A DNA stretch of 64,000 bases from Tenebrio molitor (GCF_963966145.1 NC_091046.1:17360001-17424000); one strand, 5' to 3'; positions 1 to 11,592 are shown, numbered from the stretch's first letter. Numbers and translations are program-made. Notes: generated by a model not told the origin, from the letters alone.

Positions 1-711
1 ACATGACCTTCATAAATGTGACTTTTGTAATGTAACTAAATTAAAGGTGCTTTTACAAATGCACAGCTCACTTGATGAACATTTATATGAAATCAATTAT
101 ATGTATTTCCAAATCTAGATGTTCATGCTCTGGATGTATCAATTTAAATTTGGAAATTTTTGCCGAAACTCAGCCAAACAGGCTGATGTCCATTCTCCAT
201 TATTGAAAACATCATTACGATTCAATCATGAATCTTTTATGTTCTGAAGTAAAAACCATTTTTGCGTTAAAATTTGATTAATAGTGACAGTTGCTTGACG
301 TTTATTAGCTGAGTTAGTAAAGATACGAAAAATCAGACACTGTCATAGTCATAGCCGCCCCTTATCTAACTAATTGTTGATCGCACGGTACAAGAAACAA
401 GAAACTAGGCATACAAGAATAAATAGAATAGAAATGAATAAAACATAACAATATTAAAAACTGCAGAATAAAAAGTGAAATATGAAAATGTGATCAACGA
501 TGGGGTTGATAGTACATTGAAGAAAATACAGTAGAAATAAGAAGAAAAGAAACAATGGTTCGACATTGAATGCAGAACGGAATTGAAACAAATTAAGACT
601 GCATATACTACAAAGAGAAACCCAGGAGACTAAAACTGAATATGAGCAACAATGAAGAAAAACGAAAAAGATACTAAGAGAAAAAAGAGAAAATGCCATG
701 AAAATATACCA
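1..711. other. AT-rich intergenic stretch with one dispersed repeat copy
   Basis: No gene is recognisable. Bases about 220-395 are a diverged inverted copy of about 43,670-43,815. Both carry the end motif TTGATCGCACGGTA (or its complement) and a shared block around TAGCTGAGTTA. The rest is unassigned. Confidence 0.5.
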
Positions 712-712
712 A

Positions 713-989
713 GGGCCGGTTGCACCAACGCCAGTTAAAATTAATTGTAGGTTAAAATGCTTCGTTACTTTAGTTATAACAATGTTTTCGTATATTTTAA
801 TTGGTGCGATTCTGTTTTAAAATTTTCCAATATTGCTATATAACAAGGTTGTAGTTGCTATGATATGAAGCTGTTGATTGGTTTGATCTATGCAAAATCA
901 ATGTTGTTCAGTAACAATGTTGCTAAATTTTGAAACAGAATCGCACTTAGTATGTAGTTAACTTTAACTCACGTTGGTGCAACCGGCCC
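713..989. mobile_element. Short TIR element (MITE), Harbinger-like ends
   Basis: The ends are an 18-bp perfect inverted repeat, GGGCCGGTTGCACCAACG at the left and its complement at the right. There is no coding capacity. The TTGCACC...AGTTAA subterminal motif resembles the Harbinger element at 22,096-24,403. The flanking triplets are CAA and TAA, close to the 3-bp TWA duplication typical of PIF/Harbinger but not identical. Confidence 0.75.
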
Positions 990-1431
990 TAAGAGTAATA
1001 GAGGACAATTATGAAACCAAACAAATTAAAAATCTGCATAAACTATAAAGGAATGAGGAATGAAAGAAGAAGGTACCAAGCCAAAACAGTTTAGGTACTA
1101 CAAAGATAAAGAGGTGCAGGTATTCACAACTGAAGACATATTAAGAAATGGAAGGAATATGTACATATATTAAAAATATGCATATTTCTATCTTTTGCAA
1201 ACATAAAAGTTGATAACAATTTAATATTTCATTAAAATCCGTAGAAAATGTCTTTGCTCTCAAATAGTTGCTTTAGCGAATTGCAAACATTTTAAAATGA
1301 AATTTTACAATCTTGCACTATGATGTACCTACTAAAATATATCGACTTTAGTTTAATAAACAAACTACATACAGGTGTCCGGAAAATGGGGCACTAACTA
1401 CTTAATATCTTATCGAGGATGTTTAAATGTA

Positions 1432-2327
1432 GTATTCCGGACACGGAATCTTGGCCAACATTGTTTTGACATTTCTAAAAAAATGATGTAAACCACTCAT
1501 TAGCGTAATTAATAAATGACAATTATTAAAAATCACTTATAATCTGTTTCAAAATCAAAAATCCACTACCTGTTGAATTATGTTAGCAGAAAAAAGAAAT
1601 CCCTAGAATAAGTTTCATTTTTTTGGGTTGGCCCAACCTCCCGCCAAAATTTGACATTGAACTGTTGAGTTTATTTACGTAACACAAAAGAATTATTATG
1701 TACAAAAAGGTGGTAGCTACCATATCATAACTTTTGAGTGATATAAGATATAATAAAATGAGAACAAAAAAACACGATGAATTACGACCTAAATGACTGT
1801 CAATAGTTTTCTTTCATAACCCCACTTTTTTCTGACGTTGCAAACCGTGGAGGGAGAAAAGATTGGAGATGGCACTTCCTATGCTTCCCATGTTAAAAAT
1901 CCGTACCCTCTAAAAGCACGTGCAACAACCTTTTATGACCCAGTCCACAATGCGCTAGATAAAGAAGCACAATGCGTGTGGAAGGAAGGCGAAGGAAGCC
2001 ATTGGCCTAGCATCTATATTCAGAAACCTTTTATGACTCTGTAGTACACGTATTTGAATTAGTGCCATCTCCAGTCTTTTCTCCCTCCACGTTGCAAACA
2101 CACTAAAAACAAACGTTGGCGACGTTGTCGGTTGTATTTTCGAGGTAGAATGCAGCGTTGGTGGATTTTTGATTTTGAAACAGATTATAGAAGTTTTTAT
2201 TCTGACATCAAAAAAGCAAGGAAATGGCATTATCGAGTCAAAAGCTGGGTTATATTCAATAAAAGCCAGTTCACACATATTTGTCAGTTAAATGTCAGTT
2301 ATGGCTAACATTCCATGTCCGGAATAG
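1432..2327. mobile_element. TIR element with TATTCCGGACA ends, TA target site
   Basis: The ends read TATTCCGGACACGGAAT and, inverted, ATTCCATGTCCGGAATA, flanked by TA (1430-1431 and 2328-2329). A second inverted pair inside (about 1,545-1,575 and 2,150-2,185, containing TTTCAAAATCAAAAATCCA) strengthens the palindrome. No transposase is visible. Related ends recur near 31,515 and 35,820. A hAT-type MITE sits inside. Confidence 0.65.
1846..2091. mobile_element. hAT-type MITE nested in the 1,432-2,327 element
   Basis: This 246-bp element has ends CGTGGAGGGAGAAAAGA and, inverted, TCTTTTCTCCCTCCACG. It is flanked by a perfect 8-bp direct repeat TTGCAAAC (1838-1845 and 2092-2099), the duplication length characteristic of hAT transposons. 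The 68-codon open frame over it is a by-product, not a gene. Confidence 0.85.
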
Positions 2328-2994
2328 TACCTACATGAAAAAAATATGGAAAAAAATTAATTATTGCAAAAATGTAAATGTACAATGTAAACAAAGATAT
2401 ACTCGTACATCATTACCTTGCGGTGTTGCCGTAGTGGATTTAAGATAATTTTTACGATTTCCTAAACTTCTAAATTCTCTATTATGCAGGATGGGATATT
2501 GGTAGTGTCTTGCGAAGGCAGCGGAGCAGTTCGAAAACGTACAGAAATTGCTGCTAAAGCTTGTTTGACACGATACTAAATTTTTGAGAAAATTTACTAG
2601 TAAATGAGAGAGGACCAATGAATGATCAGGATCTGACAAAGACAGACTATGATCCTGATGGTTCATTGGTCCTGTCGAGGGTCTCTCTCATTTCCTAACA
2701 AATTTACTACGAAATTTAGCATCGTGTCAAACAAGCTTAATGCTCAAGATATAATGGAAAATGTACCAAAAACATCTATCTGTCAATTGAGTCAGCAAAT
2801 TAATCTCTCTGTTGGAACAACGGACTAACGGACACAAGAATTTACATCTTTACCCATACCATCACTGTTACCAAACGTGTGGCCAGAGACATGTCCTGCT
2901 CTAATAAAAAAAAAAAATTGATAACCAGCATTCACATTAGGTACAGTTGTGTTAAAAAAGATGTTGTACAGAATTTGTAGTGTGTGAACTTGTA
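2328..2994. other. Stretch without recognisable gene
   Basis: It contains an imperfect inverted segment around 2,580-2,735 (both arms carry a run like CCTCTCTCATTT near GATCCTGA). No coding similarity was recognised. Confidence 0.4.
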
Positions 2995-3425
2995 CAGTCG
3001 TTCACCAAAATAAAATAGGACAAAGTGTTACCTTAGACAGTTTCACAATTCAAAGATTTGTGTAGTGTAACTGGGACGTATGTGTCTCAGATTACAACTT
3101 GATTTAACTTGACGATTGATCTACAAAAAGTTAGGTTGTGTTTTTAGCACTGCATTTTTATTTATGTTTAATTCGGCAGCAATTGCACGTACTGATACCC
3201 CATCCCTTAATCTTGTGGTGATTACCGCTTTCTGTTTTGGCGTTAAGTTCGGCATTATAATTATCTAATAGTGATATTAAGTGATTAATATCGTCGAATG
3301 ATGACACTTATCAGATTTTTTTTTAAATTCTTGACACTTTTGTTTCCTAAGAGATGGATTTTGCAAAAATATCGAATTACACAATCGAAATTTACTTTGT
3401 CCCATTTCATTTTGGTCAACGACTG
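2995..3425 (-). mobile_element. Deleted Tc1-like element retaining the DNA-binding start of its transposase
   Basis: The ends are about 40-bp inverted repeats beginning CAGTCGTTCACCAAAATAAA, flanked by TA (2993-2994 and 3426-3427). Total length is 431 bp against roughly 1.2-1.8 kb for an autonomous Tc1. The interior keeps a short reading frame on the minus strand (3121-3255) that matches the helix-turn-helix start of Tc1 transposases. Confidence 0.75.
3121..3255 (-). pseudogene. Tc1 transposase N-terminal helix-turn-helix fragment
   Basis: This 44-codon frame begins MPNLTPKQKAVITTRLRDG, continues SVRAIAAELNINKN, and stops after PNFL. The pattern of a basic start, a first helix, then AIAAEL and NKNAV as the recognition helix is that of Tc1/mariner N-terminal DNA-binding domains. 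The catalytic DDE region is absent and the fragment lies between the element's own TIRs, so it is a deletion derivative. If translated it would be a stand-alone DNA-binding peptide that might compete for transposon ends; that is inference. Confidence 0.6.
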
Positions 3426-3427
3426 TA

Positions 3428-4721
3428 CGTGACTTCGTAAAGTTCAAAAAGTGTCGTACAACCTTTGTTGCGTGTACGCTTCCTGGCAACACGTAATACT
3501 GCTTATTGAACACAAAAATAGAAAAAACAAGTTCCACATAAAGACAAAGACACATCCATGGTGATTTTCTGATATTTTTCAAATCCGACACACAACCCTA
3601 AAGTAGCTGTACAACACTTTAATGAACACAACTAAATAGTAATGTTTGGTTGTTAATGTTTCGAGGGTAATGTGGGCTGAACATTGAACAATGTTTCCAT
3701 GCTTTTTTTGCTGCCTGAACAATTAGCAGATTTCATTTATTTGTCAAAGTTGACAAGTGACAAATTGACAAAGTATAAACTTTTCAAAGCAATTTAACTG
3801 CAAAACTCCTAATGATAATAAAATAACAACCATTGTTGAATTGTACATTTTAGCCAAAATATATTTTTTAATAAAATGTTAATTAATTAAGTCCTTGAAG
3901 TCACATTTAAAACCAAAAAAAAAGTTGTCCCAGTTTATATGAACAAGTGAAATTGAGAGTTACCTACGTTACAATAGTTGTCCCAGTTTTATTTGAACAT
4001 GACTGTACAAGTCGCAAAACGTGCAAAACGTCTTCTATTAATGTTTGAACGTCAAAATATGTTACTGTTAATTTATTCTTCTATTTTCAACGCTCCGATT
4101 TAAAAATCATTCATTAGGTATAAAAACATTTTTAGAAAGTGCCAACTTACAAAAAACGAATTATTTTTACAATTATAAAATAACAACAGTGTCCAACACA
4201 AAACAATCTAACGAAAATTTGATTTATCTCACGACAAGATCCTTATTACTAAATAAATCATGTTATAAACAAAGTGTAAGTGCATTTTATTGTGAAAAAA
4301 TTCAGTTCGTGTTATGTACGAGTACGAGTACGAGTATAATGAAGTATTTACGAAGTTCCTTATGACCTTAATCTTGTATGCTGAAAAGTGCATGCTACGT
4401 CGGGAGGCGCACGAACTTTATCAAGATCTAGTTTTTTTTTGTATTGTAAAAGCAATCCTTTGTTTAACAGAATTTTAATTTATGTTAGTTACTTGCGGCT
4501 CCTATGTTTTACCTCGTTTATAAGTGTTATCAGAGTTCATTCCACGTAATTTAAAATTCATCTTTTCTTTATTTTCGAGAATACTAATTAAATGGAATGT
4601 TTTGTAATTTAAGAAACAAGATAAGTTTTTATTTATAATAACCATAAAAAATACAAAAAAAGAGAAACCCAAAGCGAGGAAATTAATTAGTGGTGTCTGG
4701 TGTGATAGTGCATGTATCTAA
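3428..4721. other. AT-rich stretch with isolated transposon-end motifs
   Basis: No gene is recognised. A solo Tc1-like end (TTTTATTTGAACATGACTGTA) lies at about 3,990-4,010, and a short run of GTACGA units at about 4,316-4,337. Confidence 0.4.
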
Positions 4722-4851
4722 AGGCGGCCTTACACCATGGCAACAATTGGCAACATGTTGCCTGCAACATTTTTTAATAATGATCGGCAACATTACTAAA
4801 AAATGTTGCAGACAACATCTTTCCAATTGTTGCCTTGGTGTAAGGCCGCCT
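4722..4851. mobile_element. 130-bp palindromic MITE, Harbinger-type target site
   Basis: The ends AGGCGGCCTTACACCA and TGGTGTAAGGCCGCCT are perfect complements, and almost the whole element folds on itself around ACAATTGG/CCAATTGT. It is flanked by TAA on both sides (4719-4721 and 4852-4854), which fits a PIF/Harbinger-type 3-bp duplication. Confidence 0.85.
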
Positions 4852-5392
4852 TAATGCAATTATAACGTAATTTGTCATTGTAACAGATAAACACAATGAT
4901 AAGAAATTTTACATACATAAGCTGTTTAGATGCCATAATTACTAACTAAATGATAAGTGATAAAAATTAACGATTTGAATCAGAATGCATACTACTGCCA
5001 CATCGTAATGTTCATCACGGACATGTTTGTAAATGTTCAAAATCGGTTTTTTTCGAATACAGATAAGGGCGAATTATTTTTTCGTTGAATATAATTTGTT
5101 CTGTGCATCTCATCGATAATCACTTTATAAAAACCCTTAACCAAACTAGCCCTTAATTACTTAATACGTAATACACAGTGACAGGAATTGATATTTATTG
5201 TGGCATATAGCATCGTGGATTGAAGTAATTTACAAAATTGAAATAGGAATCTAGTGAACTATTGAAAGTGTATATTGGGCTGCCTGACTTTTTATACAGC
5301 ATTAAAAAATGAACTATAGGGGTTTCTTGCATTTTGGGTTGCATATAACGAAATTTTCATCGAAAGTCTCATGTGAATAACCCTGTATACAT

Positions 5393-5669
5393 ATATTGGG
5401 TGATTCAAAATGATGGTGGATAAGTATGGGATCTATGTACGATCTATGTGGGAACTGTGTGGGTAGGATAGAGTTGACATTTCTTTGACTTTGATAGTCG
5501 CGCAATTTTGAAAATTGTCAAGTCAATGTGCATTGGTATAAAAAAAATCAAATGCACGCTTATGAAATGTCAGACAAATGTCAACTCTACCCCATCCACA
5601 CAGTTGCCACATACATTTTCGTATATAGTTGCCATACTTATCCACAATCATTTTGAATCACCCAATATA
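5393..5669. mobile_element. Palindromic MITE with ATATTGGGTGATTCAAAATG ends
   Basis: About 40 bp at each end form a nearly perfect inverted repeat (ATATTGGGTGATTCAAAATG and its complement), and the arms continue inward with matching TAGAGTTGACATTT blocks. The longer open frames here only read through the repeat. Confidence 0.8.
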
Positions 5670-5954
5670 TTTGAATTTGAAAGTGGTCAACGACTTCAGT
5701 TTTCATTTACAGATTTTTCACTGGTTTATAGGTCCGTCTTCGCGCAGATATTTCCAAGGTCACAGCCTATGAGACAATCCAACACTTCTATCGGTCTAGT
5801 CGAAATCTGGATTCACTGTGAAGAGCTCGATTTGTCATGTAAACCAAATTCGATTCGTAGATTGACTGGCACGTGTATAAATATTGCTATTTCTTTTAAC
5901 TTTACGGTTTTGTTCCATTCTCTTAATGTATTTTTTCGAATTTGCGTCTCTAAT

Positions 5955-6350
5955 AGGTCTATTAGTGTATTCAAGTTGGAGTGGTTTATGGTTATCTATT
6001 AAAGCACTCGTGGTTTAATAGATCTCTAAGAAAATTTTTGTCAATATTTCAGTGTATTGTTACACCAAAAAAACTTCCAATATTAATATTCAAAATCTAC
6101 TTTTTAACATCTGCTGCAGATGCAGTTCCATCCGTTACCTTGAATTACCCATTAATACAATTAATACAAAATTCCATAGAAAATGAATGTTTAATTTTTC
6201 TATTTAAAAATTTAAAAAAGTGCAAATTCGAAAAAATATCATAAAAAACTCGTTTCATAAGGGCATTGGCGCACTCGTCCCATAGAAAACTCCCCTACGG
6301 CTCGTTTTCTACACCTGGGACTCGTGCACCAAATCAACCCTTATAAAACT
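5955..6350. repeat. Dispersed repeat, inverted copy at 36,160-36,550, ending in a hairpin
   Basis: The block running from AATAGGTCTATTAGTG to GGCGCACTCGTCCC reappears reversed and complemented at about 36,160-36,550 with many shared words (for example CATCTGCTGCAGATG and TTAATAGATCTCTAAG). Its end at about 6,250-6,350 is itself a foldback with GGCGCACTCGTCCC facing GGGACTCGTGCACC. No coding potential was recognised. Confidence 0.7.
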
Positions 6351-6363
6351 TGTTCTTTAATAA

Positions 6364-6816
6364 AGGGTTATTCACGTAAGATGACCAGCTTGACCAGGTA
6401 AAAATGCAACCCAAAAGACAATTCACAAAGCAATCTCGATCCCTATTACATTATCCGTCATTATCACAATGCGCATAAAACACAGACAGCTTTTAACGTC
6501 AGCTTAGTAAATGTTCTGACAGAAAAATACTTCTCTCAGCAAAATATGATTTATTTAATAACATTCAATTAAATTATAATAATAAAGTAATAGGTAAGTA
6601 GGATCATATCGGTTCTGTCATCGTTCGAAAACCTTTTCAAATACTAAATATGTACGAACAATGCAATAACAGATATACCTTTCAAATTAATAGAATGCCT
6701 ACTTGGATTAGTGATTTAATTTTTAAATACCAAAACACAATTAATGCTTTGTAAAGTATATTTTGGGTTGTATTTTTACCTGATCAGGCTCGTCATCTTA
6801 CGTGAATAAACCTGTA
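6364..6816. mobile_element. MITE with GGGTTATTCACGTAAGATGA ends
   Basis: The left end GGGTTATTCACGTAAGATGA is matched by TCATCTTACGTGAATAAACC at the right, and the inverted repeat continues for about 60 bp (TAAAAATGCAACCCAAAA). A left half of the same family lies at about 43,827-44,105. Related ends occur at about 5,370-5,388, 35,246 and 35,741. It is non-coding. Confidence 0.8.
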
Positions 6817-7051
6817 TACTACTACACTGAACTCCAAAATTAGCGCATCACTTTGATTTTTTTAATTAAAAAAGCAAGTGTTGAAACATTAAAAAAATAT
6901 ATGTATTAACAACAATAACAGCTGAACCATGGGAAATATTTTCAACATATTTTCTTACAAAAAAAGTACATAAATGTTAAAAAAAATACAAACATTCGAA
7001 AAGGTAACATCACGAGTAAAAATGAGAAATGTAAAAAAAAAACATCTAAAT

Positions 7052-7963
7052 TTAAAGATTATTTTCCTGAAATCTTGTATTGTCTCCTCTAGCGTTAATT
7101 ACAGCTGGATAACGTTCCGGCATGTTAGGAATGAGGTTTCTGTTATGGTTTTGGCCTATATTTTCCCAAATATCCAGAAGTGCTCTTGTTAACTGACTGA
7201 AGTGATTTAGATGCCCTTCCATTGCCAGTAACCGTTTTTCCATATTATCCCATAACTGGTGAGTTGGGTTGAGGTTCCAAGATGTTAGTGATATATGATA
7301 TATCGATGTGCATTTAAATTGCGTCTATCTAAAACCACCAGCTCTGTAGCTACGTCTAAAGATATTTCTATCCATACCACTACTGACCCTCCTCCAAAAC
7401 TCTCTTTAGTAACGAAATTTCATTGCGCATATTGCTCACCAGGTCGTCTATATACTATTACCTGTCCGTCAGACTCGTATAGACAGAACCTGGATTCATC
7501 AAAGACCAAAACTCTGCGCCAATCTTGTTCGACCCAATTGACATGTTCTAATGCAAAGTTTAAGCAGGCCCTGCAAAGGGCTGCAGTTAACTTGGGTCCA
7601 GTAGCTGGTCTTCTCGGATGTATCTGATCCTCCTTTAGTCGTTTTCTAACCGTATTTTCACTCAGATGGAGTGCATATTGTCTAACATGCGATCTTAAAA
7701 AATAGGAGAGCATTGAGAAACCCTTCTCTAATGCTTATTAATCTTAAGTATTGGTCCTGGTGAGGTGTTGTGATTCGTTTTCGGCCTTGTCCAGGTCTCC
7801 TTGTGTGTCGTCCAGTCTCCCGACGTCTTCTTAGAACTTTAGATACGATAGACTGGTTCGAATCAAAGCGATATGCTATAGTCCTCTCATTCTTTTCACT
7901 CTGAGCTAACAAAAGCACTTGCACGGACTTTTTAAATGCTAAGTTCTTCCTAACATCGTCCAT
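7052..7963 (-). pseudogene. Tc1 transposase, frameshifted and internally deleted
   Basis: Tc1 transposases cut and paste the element using a DDE catalytic triad. The first frame (7963 downward) starts MDDVRKNLAFKKSVQVLLLA and carries the paired-type DNA-binding region and the GRKRITTP hinge. After a frameshift near 7,710 a second frame shows ENTVRKRLKE and the first catalytic aspartate in VFDESRF. A deletion near 7,260-7,400 removes the second aspartate block. The end resumes at the third block, where WNLNPTHQLWDNMEK stands for the usual DLNPIEHLWD, and continues into PERYPAVINARGDNTRF. The missing second aspartate and the lost glutamate context make it inactive. Confidence 0.85.
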
Positions 7964-8076
7964 GTTAAAAGTAAATTAAGATTTGCGTCAATACTGATTC
8001 AATTTTTCAACTGCTATTAAAAAATTATTTTCTAGTAAATTTCAAAATTGAACAAAATAGTTATTTTTATATTAAG

Positions 8077-8177
8077 TGCGCGAAGAGAGTGTTTTTTGTG
8101 CATGAAAAGGTCTTTTACGCCGAGACGAAGGTCGAGGCAGTATAAGCCTTTGAATGCACAAAAACATCTTCGCGCAC
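8077..8177. repeat. Short hairpin inside the Tc1 element
   Basis: Arms TGCGCGAAGA...GTGTTTTTTGTGCAT and TGCACAAAAACATCTTCGCGCA are complementary around a GC-richer centre (CGAGACGAAGGTCGAGG). It belongs to a class of roughly 100-bp hairpins seen several times in this window. Confidence 0.65.
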
Positions 8178-8200
8178 GAAATATAAACAATATTTTTTCT

Positions 8201-8476
8201 ATAATTGATTCAAAAAATTGAAATTAAAAATTCAAATTTTTGAAGGAACTCTGAAGTTTCAATGCAGTGACCATGTTGCTAGGTAACTAATAAAAAACAG
8301 TGCGTGAAATGAAAAACAGAAATAGTCGTATGCGTGAAATTGCATTTCACACACTGTTTTGTATGGTTTCTATGGTTTCGATCTTACTAACAATGCAAAA
8401 AAAAATACACGTCAGAAAATGACCCACTTCAGGCACAGATAACTATGCGTGAATTTCAATTTTTTGAATCAATTAT
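8201..8476. mobile_element. MITE nested in the Tc1 element
   Basis: The ends ATAATTGATTCAAAAAATTG and CAATTTTTTGAATCAATTAT are perfect complements, and matching TTTTTCT/AGAAAAA tracts lie just outside. It is non-coding. Confidence 0.75.
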
Positions 8477-8656
8477 AGAAAAACGATATTTTTGCTCATT
8501 TTTGTAAACAGTGGCTGAAAATTTTAATTACATTTGTAGCATTATCTATGCTTCCCCTCTATTTTCAGTGTGTGTAACAATTTTTTGCTTTAAAGTAAAA
8601 CTCTTCAAAAAAATCGTAAAAATTCAAGTGATGCGTTAATTTTGGAGTTCAGTGTA

Positions 8657-9104
8657 TTTTATTTATTGGTCATTCGAAAAGCGACAAAAGTAGTTATAGT
8701 GTTTAGTTCAATGATTCGTAAAATTCAGTCAAAATAGTATATTATGTTATTAAGAGCAAAAATGAAGTTTTATGTGCTGAGACTGGTAGTATGGCTGCCG
8801 AAAGAAGTGAGGCAGACAAACCAGCCAAAGCACATAAAACAATCAATTACACGAAATATTTAATAATTAAATTATCCCTTTAAAAAAAAGCCTTTAAAAA
8901 AAGAGAAATAACGAACTTATTACCTAATATTTAACCGGTTCCACTGTGGTGTAAGACGAGTCGCCCATTGTAGACATGTCGATGGATGTCAGATCAGATG
9001 TCAAATGTCAAAAATAGCGCAAGATAGCCCTTCAGTGTTAAAAAGTAAACAGTTGTAAGTTATGTTATAATCGTTTACTATTCACGTTTTGATAATTTTT
9101 GTTA
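8657..9104. other. Unassigned stretch with one small foldback
   Basis: Bases about 8,760-8,845 form an imperfect hairpin (TTTTATGTGCTGAGACTGG facing CCAGCCAAAGCACATAAAA). Nothing else was recognised. Confidence 0.4.
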
Positions 9105-9106
9105 TA

Positions 9107-9842
9107 CAATGTGTCCCCGGATAGGTGAAACGTATCTTGTAAAAGATAAAAAAAAATTCTATTTAAATTTTTATTTTTTGGGGTTTAGCCCTGCTTGGTT
9201 AAAGACTAATTTTTAACAGGATTTTGGTTTTGAAAAGTCAAGTATGCCTCGGAAATTTTCAAAAAACCTATTTTTCTGTAATGTGCCTTTTATGTGGTAA
9301 ATATGACAAAAAGTTATTAAGAAAAGTGTTTATAATCAACATCTAGGCCCCTAGGCAAAATTTCAAAATTATCGGCCATGATTTTTCATTTTTTTTTCCA
9401 TTTAATCTAAGGTTTTTATTTATTTTTATTTAATTAATTGTAACTTTTTAGTGTTAAGTCAGTAACTTGTATGTAGTAATAATCTAAGTGTGAATTTTTT
9501 TTTACTCATGTAAGAGAACCGTTAAAAATAAAATTCTTTGATTTGCGAAATAAACATTAAATAGATGAAAAACCATAGTTGGCCGTTGATTTTGAAATTT
9601 GGTATAGGGACCTAGGTTCATTCTAAATAACTTTTTGTCGTATTTGTCACATAAAAGGCACTTTACTCTACAGAAAATTAGTTTTTTTTGAAAATTTCCA
9701 ATGCATACTTGATTTTTCAAAACTAAAATTATGTTAGAAATTAGTCTTTAATCAAGCAGAGCTAAATCATAGAAAATGAAAATTAAAATCGAGAATTTTT
9801 TATCTTTTACAAGAGTCGTTTCATCTATCCGGGGACACACTG
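9107..9842. mobile_element. 736-bp foldback element, TA target site
   Basis: The two halves are inverted copies of each other. They start with a TGTGTCCCCGGATAG end and run inward through TCTTGTAAAAGATAAAAA and TTTGAAAATTT blocks to a centre near 9,470. TA flanks both ends (9105-9106 and 9843-9844). There is no transposase, and the small frame inside is incidental. The size of the stem sets it apart from an ordinary MITE. Confidence 0.8.
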
Positions 9843-9932
9843 TATTTAGCGAATATCTGCAGTATGGCCGTTGCACCGACAAGCGTTAGTCACACCTAGT
9901 ATCCATATATAGAGTGTCTATAAAAGAACATA

Positions 9933-11561
9933 CAGTATGTTATTGAAATGCATTAAGAAAATTTAAACGGTGATAGAACTCATCAAAACAAATTAGGTAC
10001 TTTTCTGTTTACCATTTTTTCGAAAAATCTTTTTAAACCCAGATAAAATTTTAATTAGTTTGATCGTAAATTCTAGTACCCGCCAATGTCTCCTTGATAA
10101 TCAAGAAAAAACCAATTCTTTATTCGTAGTAAGTTACGCACCACACTTGATCAAGGGCACTAACCTTCAAATTAAATGTTCGAAATGACGCCCTCCGTTA
10201 TCGATGCACGCTTATGCCCTTCGAGCCATAGAAGCTTGAGTTCTCACCAACATGTCGGAATTTCGTCGAATTGACTCGGCAGCATTATTCACACGAACAG
10301 TTAATTCTTCGACGGTGTTAACTGGAGTCTCATACACAATCTGATTTAAATGACCCCATAGAAAAAGTCACACGGATTTAAGTCCGGTGAACGAGCTGGC
10401 CATAAAACTGGTCCATTACGACCTATCCACCGATTTTCTAAATTAGCGTCCAACCAATTTTTAACACCTCGTGCACTATGAGTGGGTGCTCCGTCATGTA
10501 AGTACCACATACCCCTCCGAACTTGCAACGGCACGTCATCCAAAAGGTCACTCAGCTCATTTTGTAAAAAATTTAAATATCCTTCACCATTTAAATGTGG
10601 AGGTAAGACATGTGGCCCGCTCAAACGATTCCCACACGTTAATCGAAAATCTTTGTTGGAAACCACGTTCTCGGATTTAGTGTGGATTTTCTTCCGACCA
10701 GATGTGGGTATTATGGGAATTGAAAACTCCATCTCGAGTAAATCCTGCTTCATCTCTGGTTAAGACGATGCTTAAAAAATTGGGTTCTTCGTCGATTTTT
10801 TGAAGAAGCCATTGACAAAATGCAATTCGACGTGGTGGATCTTCTGGTTTTAAGTGTTGGACACGTTGAAGATGATAACGATGTAATCCTTGTTCGTGCA
10901 GCGTTCTCCAAATTGTGAAACTGGAAACACCCATTCGTAATGCAAGTCGTGGGCAACTAACATTCGGTTCTTCCTCAACAGCTTGCAGAATTTCAGGCTC
11001 CAAGTCCAAGAGACGCCGAGATCTTGAACGGCCTCTATTTCGGTTGACAGGACTAAAAGTACCATAATCCCTTAAATGCTGGATAGCATTCACAAAGGTA
11101 CGTTCACAGGGAACTTGGCGACCGGGAAATCTCTCCATGTACAAACGCCTGGCTGCACCAGCATTCGATAAAGCTTCCCCGTAGATCAGCACCATGTCTG
11201 TTCACTCCGGATTAGTGTACTGCACCATTTTTGACGATAATTACGGGAAATTCACTTTCCAATAAATTGTAATTACGGCCGCATGCAGGTGAAGGACGTG
11301 ACTAAATTGTGTCAGTAAGATTTTGCAAGACCTATCCGCCTGGGTTTTTGCCGTATTTATTTTTTTTGTGTTAACCTTTTTCGTACGAAGCCGCTGTTCT
11401 TCCACCGTGCCATCCATAAACGACTCGATGACACGGAATACGATGAAAATAAATGTAAGTATAAATTTGAGTTTTCGAGAAAATGGTAAATAGAAAAGTA
11501 ATTTGTTTTGATGAGTTCTATCACCGTTTAAATTTTCTTAACGCATTTCAATAACACGCTG
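9933..11561 (-). mobile_element. DD41D Tc1/mariner-group transposon, decayed
   Basis: The ends form a long inverted repeat: CAGTATGTTATTGAAATGCA at the left against TGCGTTAAGAAAATTTAAAC-type sequence read from the right. It is flanked by TA (9931-9932 and 11562-11563). The flanking repeat exists uninterrupted and inverted at 24,585-24,637, where the two flanks meet at a single TA, which confirms the insertion point. Confidence 0.9.
10172..11228 (-). pseudogene. DD41D transposase (DUF4817/DDE_3 type), stops and frameshifts
   Basis: The natural start is probably the ATG at 11226-11228 (MVQYTNPE); a TGA follows at codon 9. The frame then runs MVLIYGEALSNAGAARRLY with the SFTIWRTLHEQGLHRYHLQ recognition region, and the first catalytic aspartate in LTRDEAGFTRDG. 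Another stop follows WSEENPH, then a frameshift near 10,633. The second aspartate is in WYLHDGAPTHS and the third in RSPDLNPCDFF, with 41 residues between them, the spacing described for rosa-like DD41D elements. A further frameshift leads to the C-terminus ending GGRHFEHLI. The family is common in insect genomes and this copy is dead. Confidence 0.85.
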
Positions 11562-11592
11562 TATATCAAGAGTCCTGTGGAACTCGAATATA

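Larger units (their letters stand above)
6825..8654 (-). mobile_element. Defective Tc1 transposon with complete ends
   Basis: This 1.83-kb element has ends CACTGAACTCCAAAATTAGC and, inverted, GTTAATTTTGGAGTTCAGTG, flanked by TA (6823-6824 and 8655-8656). A broken transposase lies on the minus strand. Two foldbacks have landed inside, at 8,077-8,177 and 8,201-8,476. Confidence 0.85.

Noticed and set aside
454..699. 81-codon Phe/Ser-rich minus frame
   Set aside because: Low-complexity translation of AT- and purine-rich DNA with no motif.
1838..2044. 68-codon frame with a plausible composition
   Set aside because: It starts in the target duplication and lies within a hAT-type MITE.
5508..6002. 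164-codon frame
   Set aside because: It runs through a palindromic MITE and a dispersed repeat; no motif was recognised.
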